The notes beneath the pieces were generated by a model, which made no database searches, was not told the origin of the DNA, and worked only from the letters and a program-made list of their open reading frames with translations. The position numbers and the translations under genes were made by a program. A stretch of 64,000 nt of DNA from Taxillus chinensis (taxonomy: Eukaryota > Streptophyta > Magnoliopsida > Santalales > Loranthaceae): assembly GCA_023512835.1 (NCBI GenBank), contig CM042090.1, forward strand, positions 50,636,996-50,700,995, read 5' to 3'. This document shows positions 44,210-57,850 of the stretch, in pieces; positions within the stretch are counted from its first letter, which is position 1, and each line of letters starts with the position of its first letter.

Positions 44210-45942
44210 TGTAAGGACCCGTACCTTGAGTTAGTCAGTTTTGCCTTCTGAGTAGAGTTTTTCTAGATTTTGACCTAGTAAATGGACTCCAATGAATTCA
44301 CGTGCAAAAGGAAAGATGCTTAGAATGGTGTCCTCTATCTACCACAGAAGTTTCAGGCCAAATGGACATGTATGTGAGGTGCACATGATATGGGTCCAAT
44401 TCACGTGCAAGTGTGGTTGTCTTCTAAATGATGCAAGGAGGCTAGGGGTGAAGTTTGAGAGCATTTGGAGTGCATATGGAGTTGCACGTGAATTGGGGAA
44501 TTCACGTGCAAATTGGCGTGCAGGCATATTTTTGCATGGTTCCCTTGGTTTTGACATTCTAAGGAACTTTCTCCAAAGGACCATGTTGAAATTCTGAGTA
44601 TTTTGGCCTATATGGGTGCGGAAAGGTGCTAACTTGTGTGATCAAAACTACGTCGTTTTGATGCTGGGATTCACTTAATCAAAACTACGTCGTTTTGATG
44701 TTGTGTTGTCTATATAAGGAGGAGAAGCTCTCTGTTTTAGGTTTAGGGTTCACTTCAGCTGCTGCAGCCGTCGTAGAGAGAGAGAGAGCTAGAGAGAGAG
44801 AAGGAAGGGGAGTTGCTGGTTGCTGCCGGAGCATCTTGCGTGGAGAGGACGGCGTTTAGCGCGGGAGCAAGGAAGATCTGTTGTAAGGTAGGGAATTCTG
44901 TTCTTCCTAAATCCTCCTCTGTCCTAGGGTCCTAGGGCAGAATATGAGTTATATCTGTTATATTATTTATATGTAAATTCATATAGGTGTGACCTCCTAT
45001 ATGAATGTTGGCCTTCAATGGCGATTTTGGTGTTTCTGGTGTTTGGGTGATGCATGAAAAGTGTTTGATAAAATGCCTGTATGACATGCCTGCTACATGT
45101 TTGATGAAATGCCTGTGTGAACTTAGCTGTGTATATGCCCATTAAGTGTTTGGTAATATGTCCGGGTGACTGGACTTGTGGTTTAGTGTATGTATGTATG
45201 CTGGATGTTTGCTCTATGGCCTGAATGGTTGGATTTGTGCGCTTGTGAACGGGTGCACACCAAGTGTTTGGTTGTATGCTTGAGTGACCATGTGTGTTGT
45301 GTGCTTGACTGTGGTATCTTGCCTGAAGAGGCGGTTAAATCACTTGGCCTGAAGAGGCGGTTAAATCACTTGGCCTGAAGAGGCGGTTAAATAACTTGGC
45401 CTGAAGAGGCGGTTAAATCACTTGTGGTTAAAGTGTTAGCCTGTGTGGCGGTGGAAGATTGTAAATTGTTGATGTGGTTGTTATTATGTCTGTTGAAATT
45501 ATTGTATCACGACATTGCACTTGTACACATGGCATGTAGATGCTAGGAACATGGGATGGGTTGGGGAGACATGATCCCTACTGGCCGTGGTTGCTCACCC
45601 CTCCTATTGTGTTTGTTTGTGTTCCAGGGACTTACAGGCGTTAGGTGGATACACCAAGGTGGAAGACCCTCTCCACTTTATTGTTCATTTCAGTAATGTA
45701 CTTTTATGATTTATGTAACCCCAGGGAGGGGAATGTACTAAGGGATTGAACTGTAATCAGGGACTTGGTTGTTTTGTGAACCTTTGATGTTTTGGAATTA
45801 AATAAAGATGTGGCTTATTTGATTTATTGTAATTGTTAGACTTGCTTGTGTGGCATCCAGTAATCCAACCCCATTGCCCTCCGTGTGGGTGAATGGGGAG
45901 TCACGTACCGGTTTCCTCGGGTTGGAAATCCGGGGCGTGACA
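44210..45942 (+). mobile_element. Solo Tekay-type LTR (unit 2)
   Basis: Flanked by TACTT at 44205-44209 and 45943-45947, identical in site and flank to unit 1. Confidence 0.95.
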
Positions 45943-46474
45943 TACTTATTTTTTAACAATTGTCGTTTATCTTTAAACTGTGATTTATTTATACGCTTTA
46001 AATGATAGTTGTGATTTATTGCTTTCCATACTTGTTGCATTCATGCATAACCTTATACCCGGGTTTAGCACAATTTAGGATAGTGAGGTTCAGTACGGTC
46101 CCCAGCGCGTTGATCATTATCCGCAATGGGTCCTCGGACTCCTCACTCAAGCTTAAGGTTCTTTTAAGGCACGTCCTTTTAAGATCCCCCTCCGGTAAAT
46201 CCCATGGTGTACGGAGCCCTCTATTGAGGAAGTTTGGGAACCAACGAATAAGATAGGTGTAGCAATAGAAGTCCATCACGGGCATTGACCCACATTTTGT
46301 TTGCTCATTCCATGCCATGCTAACCTTTTTTTGTGGGGTAGTCCTTAAGTCATCCCCTGCACATATTAGCTTTTTTTTACTATTGGTTTATTCTTAATCC
46401 TGTCTGACTGCCTTGATATATATTAACCTGTCATCCTAACCTGTCATCATGCATAACACGACATTCATATAGGC

Positions 46475-47910
46475 ATGGCAACTTTCAGTCATCTCCTAAA
46501 AGGCCCCCAGGACAAGGAGGCTGTCGCAGTGGTGGCCCAAGCATCTGGAGACATTCAACTTCGCCTTGGAGATTTTCCACCAGGAGAAGCCCACAAGGCG
46601 GAACATGTTATCATAGAAGATCAGCTGGACTACATTAAGGAGGTACAGACAATATGGAGGCAGTGGTCAAACAAAAGGAAAAGCATATACATACAACAGT
46701 TTGGGGATTTGCTCCATGTGACTGAGCAACTGGCCGTTAAGGATATGCTTGGGGCAGCCATATATTTTTGGGAGCCTCGACGACGGTGCTTTGACTTCAA
46801 CGACATAGATCTTGTTCCCACAATAGAAAAATACAGAAGATTATTGGATATCCCCGTGGAAAACAAAATGAAGATCTATCTACCGGAGCCCAGAAGATCA
46901 TGTCGAAGGGCCTTTGCTGAGATAATGGGAAAGCCAGTATGGGACTCACCGGCGGTCACAACCTATGGTGGGCGGGAATATCTTCCATGGGCAACAATCA
47001 AAGAAATAATACAGACCGCAACAGAAGCAGGGTCACACAAACTGCTTACAGTAGCTATATATGGGCTAGTCATTTTCCCGAGGATACCGGCCCATATCGA
47101 TGGAGCAATTGTAGATTTGGTCCAGCAGGTGCTCAAAGGATGTGACCCTACTCCTGCTATCTTGGTCGAAACCATTCGATCTCTTACTTATCCGAGGAGT
47201 GAAGGCTCGGGACGGTTCATGGGGTGCCTACCTCTCCTATGTACCTGGTTGCAAGGTCATTTCCCCGTAGTGTTCATCGTTTTCCTGTTGTTTATCGGTA
47301 CCAGCCACAACACTACTAGATATTCTCGCTCAGCAAGTGGAGCCTACCTAAAGACTTTGAAAGCTGGAAAAAGAAATTGGAGAACCTCACAGCCGACATT
47401 ACCTGGACTGCTCCTTGAGTGTCGGTGGTCTCCATGACATATAGTCATGGGGACTACAATTGGGTTCCACTTTTAGGTCCCTGGGGAGGAACTGTATATG
47501 CACCACTGCAGGTGGGAAGACAAGTGGGGCATCATCAGATTATCCCCGTGCTATTTGGCATGGAAGAGTGTGACTTCACTTACAGCAGAACCATGCTCAC
47601 AGAAGAAGGCAACAAGATGTATCAGGCATGGTCCACACCACACAAGATCCAACCCAACAGTTCAAAACCTGGTGTTTACCCCGCATACATATCTTGGAGG
47701 GCACAACACAAGACACAGCTAACTTCAGACATGAAGGCTATCCTCCAGGAGAATCAGACTTTAAGGCAGCAGATCCAGAGGCTAGAAGCATCGTTAGAAG
47801 GAGCTCTTCAGAGGTTGCAGCTGAGGGAAAAACAAATAGAGACCATATTAAAACAGAGGGAGGAAGCAGGTGAGCGACCACCCCAGAGGAAGAGGCGCCA
47901 TGCTACTTAG
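46475..47910 (+). pseudogene. Tat ORF1, unit 2 (one main frameshift)
   Basis: Open from 46475 to 47437 and, in another frame, 47419-47910. Motifs as in unit 1: FWEPRRRCFDFNDIDLVPTI, LPEPRRSCRRAFAEIMGKPV, then WVPLLGPWGGTVYAPLQVG, HHQIIPVLFGMEECDFTYS and the coiled coil ENQTLRQQIQRLEASLEGAL with a basic end PQRKRRHAT. The shift falls between about 47270 and 47410. This is the most complete copy of the ORF. Function is unknown. Confidence 0.78.
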
Positions 47911-48183
47911 GAGATGACTGGAAGAGTGCTTTAAGATCATGTAGCACTAGCCTTCATTTTACATGGCATTTCAGCGTTGAATGTTTGTATTGTGTGTTTG
48001 GTTTGTAATAAAGTTGTTTGTTTTTCTAACCCTCCGCATATACATTCCATGCATACATGCATATCAAATAAAAAAACTCAAATAAAAGTTCTCTTGTACC
48101 CAGGTGGGTAGCAGCCTCTCTCCAGGATTGCGCACTCTTACAATCTTAGATCTCGCCGCAATCAAGTATCACAGCCACAACCG

Positions 48184-49844
48184 ATGGCAGACGAAACAGA
48201 GAACAGACTCATGGGTTTAGAACAATCACAACAAGCCCTGCAGGGGCAAATGGCTTTGATGATGGATATGCTCACCAAGCTGACTGAAGAAAGAGAAACA
48301 ATCCCGGCAAGAGGAACCCCAATAGGGGGAACTATCAATCACCACCAAGAGCAGGGGCAAGACGCGGTTCAACCGCCCAATCCGGCTCCAAGCCAGGCAC
48401 CCACCTATCATCCTCGCTATGGCACAACCTCCAACTCCAAATCACTCATTTCACTATGCCCACATCGGGACATACAATGGAGGTAATGGGTTCCCCAGCT
48501 CCTCAGGAAAATATTGAGTCTCCCGCTCTACGCCGACTCGAGGAAAGATTGGAAGCCGTAGAAGGCATTGACAGCTATGGCATGACCAGCCCACAAGACT
48601 TATGCTTAGTCCTTGGAGTGGTGCTACCACCAAAATTCAAAATGTCGGAGTTTGAAAAGTTCAACGGGACCCGGTGTCCAAAGACACATTTGGCCATGTA
48701 CTGTCAAAAGATGGCTGCTTATGCTGGTGAAGACAAGCTCCTCATGCATTGTTTCCAGGAAAGCCTAACCGGGGCATCCCTTCGCTGGTACTTTCAACTA
48801 AATGGAAACCGCATCAAGACATGGAAGGAATTGGCTACCTCTTTCTTGGCACAATACAAACATGTCATCGAGCTGGCACTGGATCGACTAATCCTGCAGT
48901 CCATGGAAAAGGGATCCGAGGAGAATTTCAAAGATTATGCACGAAGATGGAGAGAGGCCGCTGTGGAGGTCCAATCTCCTCTTACCGAAAGAGAACTCAT
49001 CACTCTTTTTATCAACACACTAAAAGGCGTATACTACGAGAAGTTGATAGGTAACATCTCCAACAGCTTTGCAGACTTGGTTGCATCCGGTGAACGTGTA
49101 GAAAGTGGAATTAAAGGAGGAAAGCTAAAGGGTGATGCGGTTGAGGCATCAAAACGGTTTCAACCACCAGCAAAGAAGAAGGAAAATGAGAGCAACTTGG
49201 TATACCAAGCGCACCAGTCAATACAACCAACATTCTACCAAGCGCCAGGGTGCTACAGAGGGTCACCGGTAGCTACTTATGCTGCACCTGCACCACCTCC
49301 CCAATTCATGCCATACTTGCCACAGGGAGGGGTTCCATTTCCATATCCAATGACACCTAATCCGTTTCAACCAAGAGCGCCTTACGCAGAACAACCAAGG
49401 CCAGCAATTCAGGAAGGACCAGGAGCCTCATTCCAAGGACAGGGGCAATCGAAGGCTCAGACCCAGCAAGCAGGAGCGAATCAGGCTTCTCGTCAACCAC
49501 GACAAGAGTTTGATCCAATTCCAATGACTTATGCGGAATTATACCCCAAACTCTTAGAGGCAAGGATGGTAACCCCTATACCCTTGGGAGAAATAAAGAC
49601 TCCTCCCCCGGCCTCGTACAAGCCGGATGCCAGGTGTGAATATCACGCAGGTGGAGCTGGACATGATATCGAGAATTGTATAACATTCAAAAGGAAGGTT
49701 CAGGCATTGAAGGATGCAAAGTGGCTGGATTTTTCCGCACCGACCGGGACACCAAATGTGAACAAGAATCCGCTTCCAGAACATTCCCATGACGTGACCA
49801 GTATCACAACAGAAGGACGGCTAGAGAAGGTTTCACAAATATGA
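48184..49844 (+). pseudogene. gag: Tat gag, unit 2
   Basis: N-terminus MADETENRLMGLEQSQQALQ at 48184 shifts frame near 48415. The long open part 48456-49844 (462 codons) contains the whole capsid and the first knuckle CEYHAGGAGHDIENC, followed by KWLDF, as expected for Tat gag. It terminates at TGA 49842-49844, overlapped by no other frame; an ATG in the same frame follows directly at 49845. Confidence 0.88.
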
Positions 49845-50688
49845 ATGGAGAAAAGCTATTTGTTTAACCTACTGCAGGAATATGGATATATACTTGCTCC
49901 CGACACATTGAAGATAGAGAAGGGGACAGAGTTGGCGAAATAATGCCTTTATCACAAAATATCACGGGGGCATGACATCTAACACTGTAGCGAGTTTGCT
50001 AACATGGTACAAAAGCTCATGGACCAAAGGATGATCAAATTCTCAAGAGGAGGAACGGACAACCAAAGCCACATGATCCAAGGAGATGATTCACACAAAT
50101 CGCCATGGGTGCCAACACCCCTTGTCTTAAACATTAAGGTTCCGGAGATCCCGCTCTCGCCACATGGAATCAAGCCTCTCACTATCCATGCCTCAAGTCT
50201 CGTGCTAGACAAGGGGGAGAGAACCGAAATCCCACAACTACCGCATGGAATTGCACCTCTCACCATAGGTGTTCCTGCTCCTTTCCCCTATAAGACTGAT
50301 AAGGCGGTCCCATGGAACTACAGTTGCGACATAGTTCAGGGAACCGCAGCAACAGAGAAGATAACTAGGAGCGGTAAGGCTTATGCCCCTGATATGGCAG
50401 ACAAAGCAAGGAAGGAGAACACTGTGGAATTAGAAATTGAGCCAACGCTGGAGGCAACAAAGAAAGAAGCACCAGTCACTAAAAAAGAGACATTGGAATT
50501 CCTGAAGCTCATGAAGCAGAGTGAGTATAATATTGTGGATCAGCTAAGTCGACAACCGGTTCGTATCTCATTGCTCTCATTAATGATGGATTCCCAACCT
50601 CACCGTGAAACACTATTGAAAGTCCTGAGCCAAGCCTACGTTCCTCCAACCATCTCAGTCGCAAATGTGGATGGACTCACTAGTAACC
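49845..50688 (+). pseudogene. Tat gag C-terminus and gag-pro linker, unit 2, cut before protease
   Basis: MEKSYLFNLLQEYGYILAPD continues in the gag frame, meets TAA at 49941, then CLYHKISRGHDI and TAA at 49980 inside a second knuckle, then runs open from 50004 through PWNYSCDIVQGTAATEKITR and EFLKLMKQSEYNIVDQLSRQ to the LTR at 50689. Reading continues 14 codons into the LTR before stopping. Confidence 0.82.
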
Positions 50689-52446
50689 TGTCACGCCCCC
50701 GAATTCCAGGGAACCCGAAACCGGGTACATGACTTCCCCTTGCCCGCACCCGAAAGGTCAAGGGGTTGGTGACTAGCACCAATAGAGACTACACCGTGGG
50801 TGCTGTCTCAAATATGTAACCCTGTACAGTCATACATTAAGGGTAATCCTGTACTTTTCCAATATCACCAAGCATACAATGAGTTAAACAGTCATACAGA
50901 CATTACATCACAAACAAGATGCAAATTCAATCGTCCACAGACCCATGTCCGGGATACAACACACAATAAAATACAAAATACAGTACTGTATCATACATCA
51001 GAGTAGTGGGCACATCCTCCTGAAGAAAGTCCTCCACTAGTCTTGGGTCACACCTGAAAAGGGGTAAACAACAAGTAGGGGTGAGCGACAAGCTCAGTAG
51101 GTGACCCCAAAACTCCAATCATGCAACACATATAAGTCTATACTATATGCTCAGTGTACTCGTGCACCGTGTAGTGTACACAATCATCAAGACTCAGCCT
51201 GCAAACAAACATCAGGACTCAGCCTGCTCACACAGGATAACTTGTCCACGATCCTCCATGGGATCCCAGCTCAGGGCACTCAGCCCTAGCGCCACGAGCT
51301 CAACGGCTCAACTCAAGCCTTAGCCTGTCCACAGCGTAATATGCCCGGCCACAATTGCCACACAAGCCTGCCATCGGCGCATATGCCTGCCACGTCAACC
51401 ACATAGCACCATCGGTGCACCACGGTGAGAACCCAAACAAGTCACAGAGTCCATGCCCCAATACCTCACACCAACATACTAACATTAGTATGGCATGTCA
51501 TTCTCAACATTTCCTTTAGAACTGTAGCCAGTCTACACAAGTAAATCCTCAATCCTTGATTTATGAAGGAAGTACCCATAGCAGCTATTTTCTTGAAATT
51601 AAAAGTTCCATTGGGTTCCCATAGCATAAATAAGATAATCTGATTTTTGGGGATTTTTCTGAGATGTCTAACCCCACTTTCTAGTATTTTTCTTTGAATC
51701 CAAAAGGGGGGTATTTCGTTATTTACATTGTAACTTAAGTATAATACTTAATGGGTTACAATGTAAATGTCCAGTGCAGTGCAGTTGCACTGCTGCGGAT
51801 TACGCAGTTACGGAACACTGTTGCTGCCACTGATCCGGACTAACTACTCCGGACTACGGATCCGGACTAACTGCTCCGGACTACTGATCCGGACTAACGA
51901 AGCGGCTGACTCCACAGCTGCTGACTATGAAGCTGCTGACTCCACAGCTGCTGACTACGAAGCTGCTGACTACGAAGCTGCTGACTCCACAGCTGCTGAC
52001 TCCATAGCTGCTGACTACAAAGTAGCTGATTCTATAGCTGCTGACTCCATAGCTGCAGACTACGAAGCTGCTGACTACGAACTTCGACACTGCAGTTCGC
52101 CCAGGTTACTGTTCATCATCGTTTTTGGCCTAACTTCGTCTGGAATCAACCCAGCTACCCCCAGGCACTCACAAACACATGTTTTACTAAATAGAGTACC
52201 AAATTATGTACCCAAACTGATATAAATCAGTTCTTAACTACAGATTTTATGCTAAAGCATCATATCTAACCCCAAAATTGGGTTTTCCCCAAAACCTAGG
52301 GTTCATACTCAAAGTCATAAATCATGATAAATTCACGCATATTCCAAGACAGAATCGAGATAAGAGGTTCAAGGACACCTACCTGGAACATTATTTGCGA
52401 TCCACGAGCTCCAATCGCCCCAAAATCGCCAAGTGAAGCTCTTCAC
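50689..52446 (-). mobile_element. Truncated minus-strand LTR (unit 2)
   Basis: As in unit 1. Contains the 48-nt inverted repeat (51721-51768) and the cleanest TCCGGA and GCTGACT repeats (51830-52085). The ORF across the repeats (51767-52225) is a repeat artefact. Confidence 0.75.
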
Positions 52447-53731
52447 TTTCTTTTCTTTTCAACAACAATACCAAAATCAGAAAATCAAAACAAAAAAATC
52501 AAATAAAAAAAAACAAAAAAGAGAGACACAGATTTTGCAGCCCCAACCAGCGGTGTTCAATCTCCGGCCCAAGTCCAACCAACCAGGTTTTTGGAAGTTT
52601 CCTCCTCCCGCCAACGATATCACTGCCGGAGTCCCAATCCAAAGCCAAAGTCAGTTCACTTTGCATCTGTTTCTTTATTTGTTTTTTTAGCTTATTTGTA
52701 TTTATATTTGATGTAATTGTTTTGAGCATTTTTCTGGTTTTCGTTTTTAGCTTATCTATATTTGATGTAATTGTTTTTAGTATTTTTCACCGTATTTTTC
52801 CTGTATTTCTTCCTGTGTTGTACGTTGTAAATATGTAAAGTATAGTAAAAAGAGAAGCAAAAGAGAAGCATCAAAAGGGAGAAGATGAAAAAAAAGGAAA
52901 AAGAAAAAAAGAGAGTGCTTTTATTTTTCTTTTGTGGATGTCATAATCACACACTCCACGTTTTTTATTTTAATGCATATGTTCATGACTTTGATTTAAG
53001 ATTTCGGGTTTGCAAAGAAAAAAAAAGAAAGAAAGAAAGGTTTCCAAAAAACAAAAAAAAAACAGAAACAAACAAAAAACGTTTTCATGTTTTCAAACCA
53101 AAAAAAAAACCAAAATTAGTACTTCAATTTCCAAAACCAAAAAAAAGAAAACAAAAAAAAGGGGACAAAAAAAGCAAAACCAAAACAAAACGTTTTTTTA
53201 CAAAACACAAAAAAGAAAAAAACAAAAAAATGTATGTTTTCTAACCCAAAAAGCCAAAAAAAAAAAAGGAAAAATAAAAAAAACATTTTTTAGGACTTCA
53301 ATTTCCCAAAGTAAAACCAAAAACCCAAAACCAACCCATAGGATCTCATTCTCCACTTCAAACAAAAAACCCAAAACTTCTAGGGTTCACTTTAGAAATT
53401 TAGGGTAAATCCATTTCCACCATAACTTTAATAAATAACTTAGCTAAATAGACTTTTTAGGAAACTTAACCTATCATGGCAGCACAAATAAAAAACCTCC
53501 TCCTCCTAAATTAGATACCAAAAGGGCGCTGTAGGGGTGCTAATCCTTCCCTACACGTAACCAACTCCCGAACCCTTTTTCTGATAACGCAGACCACATC
53601 TTTTTACTACTCAAAGTAGAGGGTATCCAACTGTACCCCAAAAACAGTTGGTGGTGACTCTAAATTTTCTCACCATCGGTTTAGTTTGTGCCCACCCCAA
53701 ACGGGCCCGGACGAAATCCAGTGATGATAGC

Positions 53732-53750
53732 TGGCGACTCTGCTGGGGAC
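53732..53750 (+). other. PBS, tRNA-Arg type (unit 3)
   Basis: Identical to units 1 and 2. Confidence 0.8.
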
Positions 53751-53869
53751 TTCAACAATTTAGAGAGTTAGGTCTAGAACTAGGATTAGGAGGCTGTTTT
53801 TTTGTACTGTTGTATATATTTAACTGTCGTGCTAAGTTGTTTTTTTCTAGATAAAATTGTGATTTACTT

Positions 53870-55604
53870 TGTAAGGACCCGTACCTTGAGTTAGTCGGTT
53901 TGCCTTCTGAGTAGAGTTTTTCTAGATTTTGACCTAGTAAATGGACTCCAATGAATTCACGTGCAAAAGGAAAGATGCTTAGAATGGTGTCCTCTATCTA
54001 CCACAGAAGTTTCAGGCCAAATGGACATGTATGTGAGGTGCACATGATATGGGTCCAATTCACGTGCAAGTGTGGTTGTCTTCTAAATGATGCAAGGAGG
54101 CTAGGGGTGAAGTTTGAGAGCATTTGGAGTGCATATGGAGTTGCACGTGAATTGGGGAATTCACGTGCAAATTGGCGTGCAGGCATATTTTTGCATGGTT
54201 CCCTTGGTTTTGACATTCTAAGGAACTTTCTCCAAAGGACCATGTTGAAATTCCGAGTATTTTGGCCTATATGGGTGCGGAAAGGTGCTAACTTGTGTGA
54301 TCAAAACTACGTCGTTTTGATGCTTGGGATTCACTTAATCAAAACTACGTCGTTTTGATGTTGTGTTGTCTATATATAGGAGGAGAAGCTCTGTTTTTAG
54401 GTTTAGGGTTCACTTGATTCTTTGCAGCCGTCGTAGAGAGAGAGAGCTAGAGAGAGAGAAGGAAGGGGAGTTCTTTGGTTGCTCACAGGAGCATCTTGCG
54501 TGGAGAGGACGGCGTTTAGCGCAGGGAGCAAGGAAGATCTGTTGTAAGGTAGGGAATTCTGTTCTTCCTAAATCCTCCTCCTGTCCTAGGGTCCTAGGGC
54601 AGAATATGAGTTATATCTGTTATATTATTTATATGTAAATTCATATAGGTGTGACCTCCTATATGAATGTTGGCCTTCAATGGCGATTTTGGTGTTTCGG
54701 TGTTTGGGTGATGCATGAAAAGTGTTTGATAAAATGCCTGTATGACATGCCTGCTACATGTTTGATGAAATGCCTGTGTGAACTTAGCTGTGTATATGCC
54801 CATTAAGTGTTTGGTAATATGTCCGGGTGACTGGACTTGTGGTTTAGTGTATGTATGTATGCTGGATGTTTGCTCTATGGCCTGAATGGTTGGATTTGTG
54901 CGCTTGTGAACGGGTGCACACCAAGTGTTTGGTTGTATGCTTGAGTGACCATGTGTGTTGTGTGCTTGACTGTGGTATCTTGCCTGAAGAGGCGGTTAAA
55001 TCACTTGGCCTGAAGAGGCGGTTAAATCACTTGGCCTGAAGAGGCGGTTAAATAACTTGGCCTGAAGAGGCGGTTAAATCACTTGTGGTTAAAGTGTTAG
55101 CCTGTGTGGCAGTGGAAGATTGTAAATTGTTGATGTGGTTGTTATTATGTCTGTTGAAATTATTGTATCACGACATTGCACTTGTACACATGGCATGTAG
55201 ATGCTAGGAACATGGGATGGGTTGGGGAGACATGATCCCTACTGAGCTGTGGTTGCTCACCCCTCCTATTGTGTTTGTTTGTGTTCCAGGGACTTACAGG
55301 CGTTAGGTGGATACACCAAGGTGGAAGACCCTCTCCACTTTATTGTTCATTTCAGTAATGTACTTTTATGATTTATGTAACCCCCAGGGAGGGGAATGTA
55401 CTAAGGGATTGAACCGTAATCGGGGACTTGGTTGTTTTGTGAACCTTTGATGTTTTGGAATTAAATAAAGATGTGGCTTATTTGATTTATTGTAATTGTT
55501 AGACTTGCTTGTGTGGCATCCAAGAATCCAACCCCATTGCCCTCCGTGTGGGTGAATGGGAGTCACGTACCGGTTTCCTCGGGTTGGAAATCCGGGGCGT
55601 GACA
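53870..55604 (+). mobile_element. Solo Tekay-type LTR (unit 3)
   Basis: Flanked by TACTT at 53865-53869 and 55605-55609. TATA box region is one TA longer than in units 1 and 2. Confidence 0.95.
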
Positions 55605-56137
55605 TACTTATTTTTTAACAATTGTCGTTTATCTTTAAACTGTGATTTATTTATACGCTTTAAATGATAGTTGTGATTTATTGCTTTCCATACTTGTTGC
55701 ATTCATGCATAACCTTATACCCGGGTTTAGCACAATTTAGGATAGTGAGGTTCAAGACGGTCCCCAGTGCGTTGATCATTATCCGCAATGGGTCCTCGGA
55801 CTCCTCACTCAAGCTTAAGGTTCTTTTAAGGCACGTCCTTTTAAGATCCCCCTCCGGTAAATCCCATGGTGTACGGAGCCCTCTATTGAGGAAGTTTGGG
55901 AACCAACGAATAAGATAGGTGTAGCAATAGAAGTCCATCACGGGCATTGACCCACATTTTGTTTGCTCATTCCATGCCATGCTAACCTTTTTTTGTGGGG
56001 TAGTCCTTAAGTCATCCCCTGCGCACATATTAGCTTTTTTTTACTATTGGTTTATTCTTAATCCTGTCGGCTGCCTTGATATATATTAACCTGTCATCCT
56101 AACCTGTCATCATGCATAACACGACATTCATATAGGC

Positions 56138-57577
56138 ATGGCAACTTTCAGTCATCTCCTAAAAGGCCCCCAGGACAAGGAGGCTGTCGCAGTGGTGGCC
56201 CAAGCATCTGGAGACATTCAACTTCGCCTTGGAGATTTTCCACCAGGAGAAGCCCACAAGGCGGAACATGTTATCATAGAAGATCAGCTGGACTACATTA
56301 AGGAGGTACAGACAATATGGAGGCAGTGGTCAAACAAAAGGAAAAGCATATACATACAACAGTTTGGGGATTTGCTCCATGTGACTGAGCAACTGGCCGT
56401 TAAGGATATGCTTGGGGCAGCCATATATTTTTGGGAGCCTCGACGACGGTGCTTTGACTTCAACGACATAGATCTTGTTCCCACAATAGAAAAATACAGA
56501 AGATTATTGGATATCCCCGTGGAAAACAAAATGAAGATCTATCTACCGGAGCCCAGAAGATCATGTCGAAGGGCCTTTGCTGAGATAATGGGAAAGCCAG
56601 TATGGGACTCACCGGCGGTCACAACCTATGGTGGGCGGGAATATCTTCCATGGGCAACAATCAAAGAAATAATACAGACCGCAACGGAGGCGGTCACACA
56701 AACCGCTACGAAGAGCTATATATGGGCTAGTCATTTTCCCGAGGATACCGGCCCATATCGATGGAGCAATTGTAGATTTGGTCCAGCAGGTGCTCAAAGG
56801 ATGTGACCCTACTCCTGCTATCTTGGTCGAAACCATTCGATCTCTTACTTATCTGAGGAGTGAAGGCTCGGGACAGTTCATGGGGTGCCTACCTCTCCTA
56901 TGTACCTGGTTGCAAGGTCATTTCCCCTGTAGTGTTCATCGTTTTCCTGTTGTTTATCAGGTACCAGCCACAACACTACTAGATATTCTGCTCAGCAAGT
57001 GGAGCCTACCTAAAGACTTTGAAAGCTGGAAAAAGAAATTGGAGAACCTCACAGAAGCTGACATTACCTGGACTGCTCCTTGGATGTCGGTGGTCTCCAT
57101 GACATATAGCTGCGGGGACTACAATTGGGTTCCACTTTTAGGTCCCTGGGGAGGAACTGTATATGCACCACTGCAGGTGGGAAGACAAGTGGGGCATCAT
57201 CAGATTATCCCCGTGCTATTTGGCATGGAAGAGTGTGACTTCACTTACAGCAGAACCATGCTCACAGAAGAAGGCAACAAGATGTATCGGGCATGGTCCA
57301 CACCACACAAGATCCAACCCAACAGTTCAAAAACCTGGTGTTTACCCCGCATACATATCTTGGAGGGCACAACACAAGACACAGCTAACTTCAGACATGA
57401 AGGCTATCCTCCAGGAGAATCAGACTTTAAGGCAGCAGATCCAGAGGCTAGAAGCATCGTTAGAAGGAGCTCTTCAGAGGTTGCAGCTGAGGGAAAAACA
57501 AATAGAGACCATATTAAAACGAGAGGGAGGAAGCGGGTGAGCGACCACCCCAGAGGAAGAGGCGCCATGCTACTTAG
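56138..57577 (+). pseudogene. Tat ORF1, unit 3, frameshifted
   Basis: Open at 56138-56806, then 56778-57584 in another frame; further shifts near 57330 and 57518. The middle part reads cleanly: HRFPVVYQVPATTLLDILLS, KLENLTEADITWTAPWMSVV, complementing the region that is shifted in unit 2. Natural stop TAG at 57575-57577. Confidence 0.75.
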
Positions 57578-57850
57578 GAGATGACTGGAAGAGTGCTTTA
57601 AGATCATGTAGCACTAGCCTTCATTTTACATGGCATTTCAGCGTTGAATGTTTGTATTGTGTGTTTGGTTTGTAATAAAGTTGTTTGTTTTTCTAACCCT
57701 CCGCATATACATTCCATGCATACATGCATATCAAATAAAAAAACTCAAATAAAAGTTCTCTTGTACCCAGGTGGGTAGCAGCCTCTCTCCAGGATTGCGC
57801 ACTCTTACAATCTTAGATCTCGCCGCAATCAAGTATCACAGCCACAACCG

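Larger units (their letters stand above)
42786..52446 (+). mobile_element. Array unit 2 (best preserved)
   Basis: Same order as unit 1. Gag from 48456 to the linker end at 50688 lies in a single frame with only three in-frame stops. Confidence 0.93.

Noticed and set aside
48184..50688. A new autonomous Tat element in unit 2
   Set aside because: No protease active site, RT, RNase H or integrase follows; the frame runs into a reverse LTR.
51767..52225. 152-codon ORF with repeated Ala-Ala-Asp-Ser/Tyr pattern
   Set aside because: It is a translation of the GCTGACT tandem repeat on the antisense side of a truncated LTR; other units do not keep it open.
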